DNA of 64,000 nt from the NCBI GenBank assembly GCA_945877575.1, contig CAMDUE010000002.1, positions 1 to 64,000 of the forward strand, in the 5' to 3' direction. The notes under the pieces are model-generated. The model saw only the letters and a list, made by a program, of their open reading frames with translations. It did no database searches and was not told the origin of the DNA. A program made the position numbers and the translations under genes. Numbering within the stretch: position 1 is the first letter of the stretch; each line of letters begins with the position of its first letter. Of this stretch, positions 62,098 to 64,000 are shown in pieces. Source of the DNA: Chitinophaga pinensis. Its GTDB lineage: Bacteria; Bacteroidota; Bacteroidia; NS11-12g; UBA955.

Positions 62098-63700
62098 ACA
62101 ACAAAACCCCAATCACTATCAAATCATTGATTTTGGAATAAAATGTTCTAATCTCATTTGCATAGATGTTCTGAACAATGCATTTCTTCTCGTACCAATC
62201 CGTTTTTTGATATTCTTGACCCACAGGATCAATAAATCCACTAATACCCGTATTCGCTGACCTAGCAACCCATTTGCGCGTCTCTATGGCTCTCAAACGA
62301 GCATATGAAAAGTGCTGTTTGTAACCTGGCGTATTTTCCCACCAAGCATCGTTGGTGATTATTCCCAACCACTGAGCCCCGTTTTTTACGTAATCACTTA
62401 CATATTCACCGTAAATACTCTCGTAACAAATGATTGGTGCAATGGCATTATCCACTCCAAGTGCTGAAGCACTATCACTGACCCCTAAACTTCCCGTTGT
62501 GCTGTTTTCATCTAAGGTAACAGCCAATTTTTCTAAAATTGGAAACGTCTGAATGAACGGCATCTGCTCTGTACCAGGTACCAACTTACTTTTATGATAT
62601 ACTTGTGCAGCCGCAGAATTATTCAAAAACAACGCCGAATTATACAAATTCAAATATACACTGCTATCGTACCTGCTCTTTCTCGCACTTCTATTGGGCT
62701 TAACCGTTGTATTGTAATATCGAATTCCTGAAAAACCTGTTAGAAGGCTCAATTTAGGGTTCAAACTGTCTTGCAGCAAATACCTCCGCAACAATGCCAC
62801 TTGGTAATTGCTTTCAATTTGATCAACGTCCACACTATTAACCAGGCACGTTTCAGGCCATAAAAGCCAGTCTACTGAATCGCCAGATTCGGTCATGCCC
62901 TGTTTTGATATACGCAGCATTTCATTTTGCATATCAATGGGGTCTCTGACAAACTTTTCATTCCATGGATCAAAGCTGGGCTGTAGAACGGCCACCTTTA
63001 TTTTTTTTCCCTGTTGGATATTTATTTCTGCAAGCTTCCCAAGAATCAACGAAAAGGAAATGGGCAATATCCAAAACAAGGGCACTAGAACTTTTGAACT
63101 GCGATTAATTTTACTCGGCGATGGATAAACCACCAAAAGACGATATAAAATAACATTCCCAACCAGCACCCAAAACGAACCGCCCAGAGTACCTGTGTAT
63201 TCATACCATTGAACAATAGGAATGGCCGTTGAAAGCCCATTTCCCAATGCAAGCCAAGGCCAACTCAAATCCCATCGGTGATGCCCGTATTCATAAAACA
63301 ACCAAGAGAATATGAAAATTCCCCATACAAAAAACTCACTTTTCAACTTATTGCCGTCATTCAGCCTCCGTTTAATGAATCTCCAAATTCCAAAAGGAAT
63401 CAACATAAACAAAGAGTTCAAAAAGAGCATACTGACCGCACCCCATGCCGATGCAAACCAAACCCACCAAGTGGTTGAAATATTCCAGCCCAAAATGGCT
63501 AAGAACAGAAAGCCGTAAAATTTTGTTTTGGAATCAAAATATCCTGAATATCGTTCCCCCAAAAGAAATAAAGGAATGAAAGAAACAAATAATAAGGGCC
63601 AAATACCCACGGGTTCCCAGGCTAAAACAAATAAAACTGCGGGCAATAGAACCAATGCCCATGTAGGCAAAGTTCTGAATTTATTCATCATCTGATTCAT
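62051..63700 (-). CDS. lnt: Apolipoprotein N-acyltransferase
   Basis: The 549-residue inner-membrane enzyme adds the third acyl chain to lipoproteins. It has about six N-terminal membrane helices, then a nitrilase domain with Glu in KLVPGTEQMPFIQTFP near 371, a conserved Lys in between and catalytic Cys in PIICYESIYGEYV near 420. TRKWVARSANTGISGFIDP near 485 is typical. Length is normal. ATGs at 63700, 63691 and 63688 are all possible; the start overlaps the rsmI stop. The many lipoproteins in this window are candidate substrates. Confidence 0.93.
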   Translation of the reverse strand: MNQMMNKFRTLPTWALVLLPAVLFVLAWEPVGIWPLLFVSFIPLFLLGERYSGYFDSKTKFYGFLFLAILGWNISTTWWVWFASAWGAVSMLFLNSLFMLIPFGIWRFIKRRLNDGNKLKSEFFVWGIFIFSWLFYEYGHHRWDLSWPWLALGNGLSTAIPIVQWYEYTGTLGGSFWVLVGNVILYRLLVVYPSPSKINRSSKVLVPLFWILPISFSLILGKLAEINIQQGKKIKVAVLQPSFDPWNEKFVRDPIDMQNEMLRISKQGMTESGDSVDWLLWPETCLVNSVDVDQIESNYQVALLRRYLLQDSLNPKLSLLTGFSGIRYYNTTVKPNRSARKSRYDSSVYLNLYNSALFLNNSAAAQVYHKSKLVPGTEQMPFIQTFPILEKLAVTLDENSTTGSLGVSDSASALGVDNAIAPIICYESIYGEYVSDYVKNGAQWLGIITNDAWWENTPGYKQHFSYARLRAIETRKWVARSANTGISGFIDPVGQEYQKTDWYEKKCIVQNIYANEIRTFYSKINDLIVIGVLLFMYLIFGAIANAKRL

Positions 63701-64000
63701 TTTGGTCTAACTTGGAATAATCCTTGCCTTCCAAAACTACAACAAATTCTCCTTTGGGCGCATGCTGTTTAAAATGAGATAAAACCTCATTTAACGTACC
63801 GTTAATGGTTTCTTCAAATTTCTTGGTTAACTCCCTTGAAACGCTAATTCTTCGATGTGGCTCACACAAGGAGGCTAAGGCTTCTAAAGATTTTAATAAC
63901 TTATGAGGACTTTCATAAAAAGCGACGGTAATTCCAGAATTGACCAATTCATTTATTTTGGTTTGTCGTCCTTTTTTCTGAGGAAGAAATCCCTCAAAAA
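63681..64000 (-). CDS. rsmI: 16S rRNA 2'-O-methyltransferase RsmI (C-terminal part)
   Basis: The gene reads leftward and enters from the right edge, so only the last ~106 residues are present. The family segment FEGFLPQKKGRQTKINELVN, then ITVAFYESPHKLLKSLEAL and HRRISVSRELTKKFEE and GTLNEVLSHF are RsmI/YraL hallmarks. The enzyme methylates the ribose of C1402 in 16S rRNA. The C-terminus is short and acidic (LDQNESDDE). It overlaps lnt by 20 bp. Confidence 0.93.
   Translation of the reverse strand, partial: FEGFLPQKKGRQTKINELVNSGITVAFYESPHKLLKSLEALASLCEPHRRISVSRELTKKFEETINGTLNEVLSHFKQHAPKGEFVVVLEGKDYSKLDQNESDDE

Overview
The window is a bacterial chromosome segment from the phylum Bacteroidota. 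Evidence: a SusC/SusD outer-membrane pair, a type IX secretion C-terminal sorting domain, a DUF5916 outer-membrane protein, an UpxY-type NusG paralogue, a TPR/LuxR-like membrane regulator, TAnnTTTG promoter elements instead of sigma70 -10 boxes, and few Shine-Dalgarno sequences. It is AT-rich and gene-dense, with many overlapping starts and stops. The family or genus cannot be fixed from sequence alone.

Layout. 1-6578 is a leftward run: nrnA, an FKBP-like protein, rfbB, cysS, rsmE, then ssb, a Zn-ribbon protein and a repeat-rich partial gene that leaves the window. 6609-8505 runs right (M16 peptidase, AlbA_2 protein). Then come sodA, pnuC, rplY, prs, tRNA-Gln, an exported DUF1501/DUF1800 pair and an FkbM methyltransferase. 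15707-19976 is a small accessory island with rightward genes (Na/Pi cotransporter, serine hydrolase, Crp/Fnr regulator, NTF2-like protein), ending exactly at the 3' end of tRNA-fMet. tRNA-Glu, rsfS, birA, an antiporter, an era operon, an rfbD-like gene, a FAH hydrolase and an AIM24 protein follow. 29132-40188 is one long leftward gene train (ATP-grasp, small membrane protein, accA, NMO, UpxY, PIG-L, Fe-S oxidoreductase, tatA, gatA, degenerate transglycosylase, DUF5916). After asnS, the susD/susC pair, a CpsB phosphatase and a large M16 peptidase flanked by heptamer repeats, the right part is mostly rightward: folK, wbqC-like, wzx, dut, nucleotidyltransferase, TPR, DUF4292, envC, hbd, ompA, wbpD-like and galE. 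Leftward lnt and partial rsmI close the window.

Most genes are housekeeping (tRNA charging, ribosome maturation, nucleotide and lipid synthesis, envelope biogenesis). Surface-polysaccharide genes (rfbB, rfbD-like, nucleotidyltransferase, wzx, wbpD-like, galE, cpsB) are scattered among them rather than grouped in one locus.

The most unusual part is the island. Its left boundary carries a copy of the last bases of tRNA-fMet followed by a terminator hairpin. Inside it, single genes are separated by long imperfect palindromes whose ends pair in the pattern expected for integron-type cassette insertion, although no integrase is present here. Other points of interest are a 28-bp perfect palindrome before ssb, heptamer repeats inside one M16 peptidase gene and on both sides of another, and promoter elements so close to start codons that leaderless mRNAs are likely.
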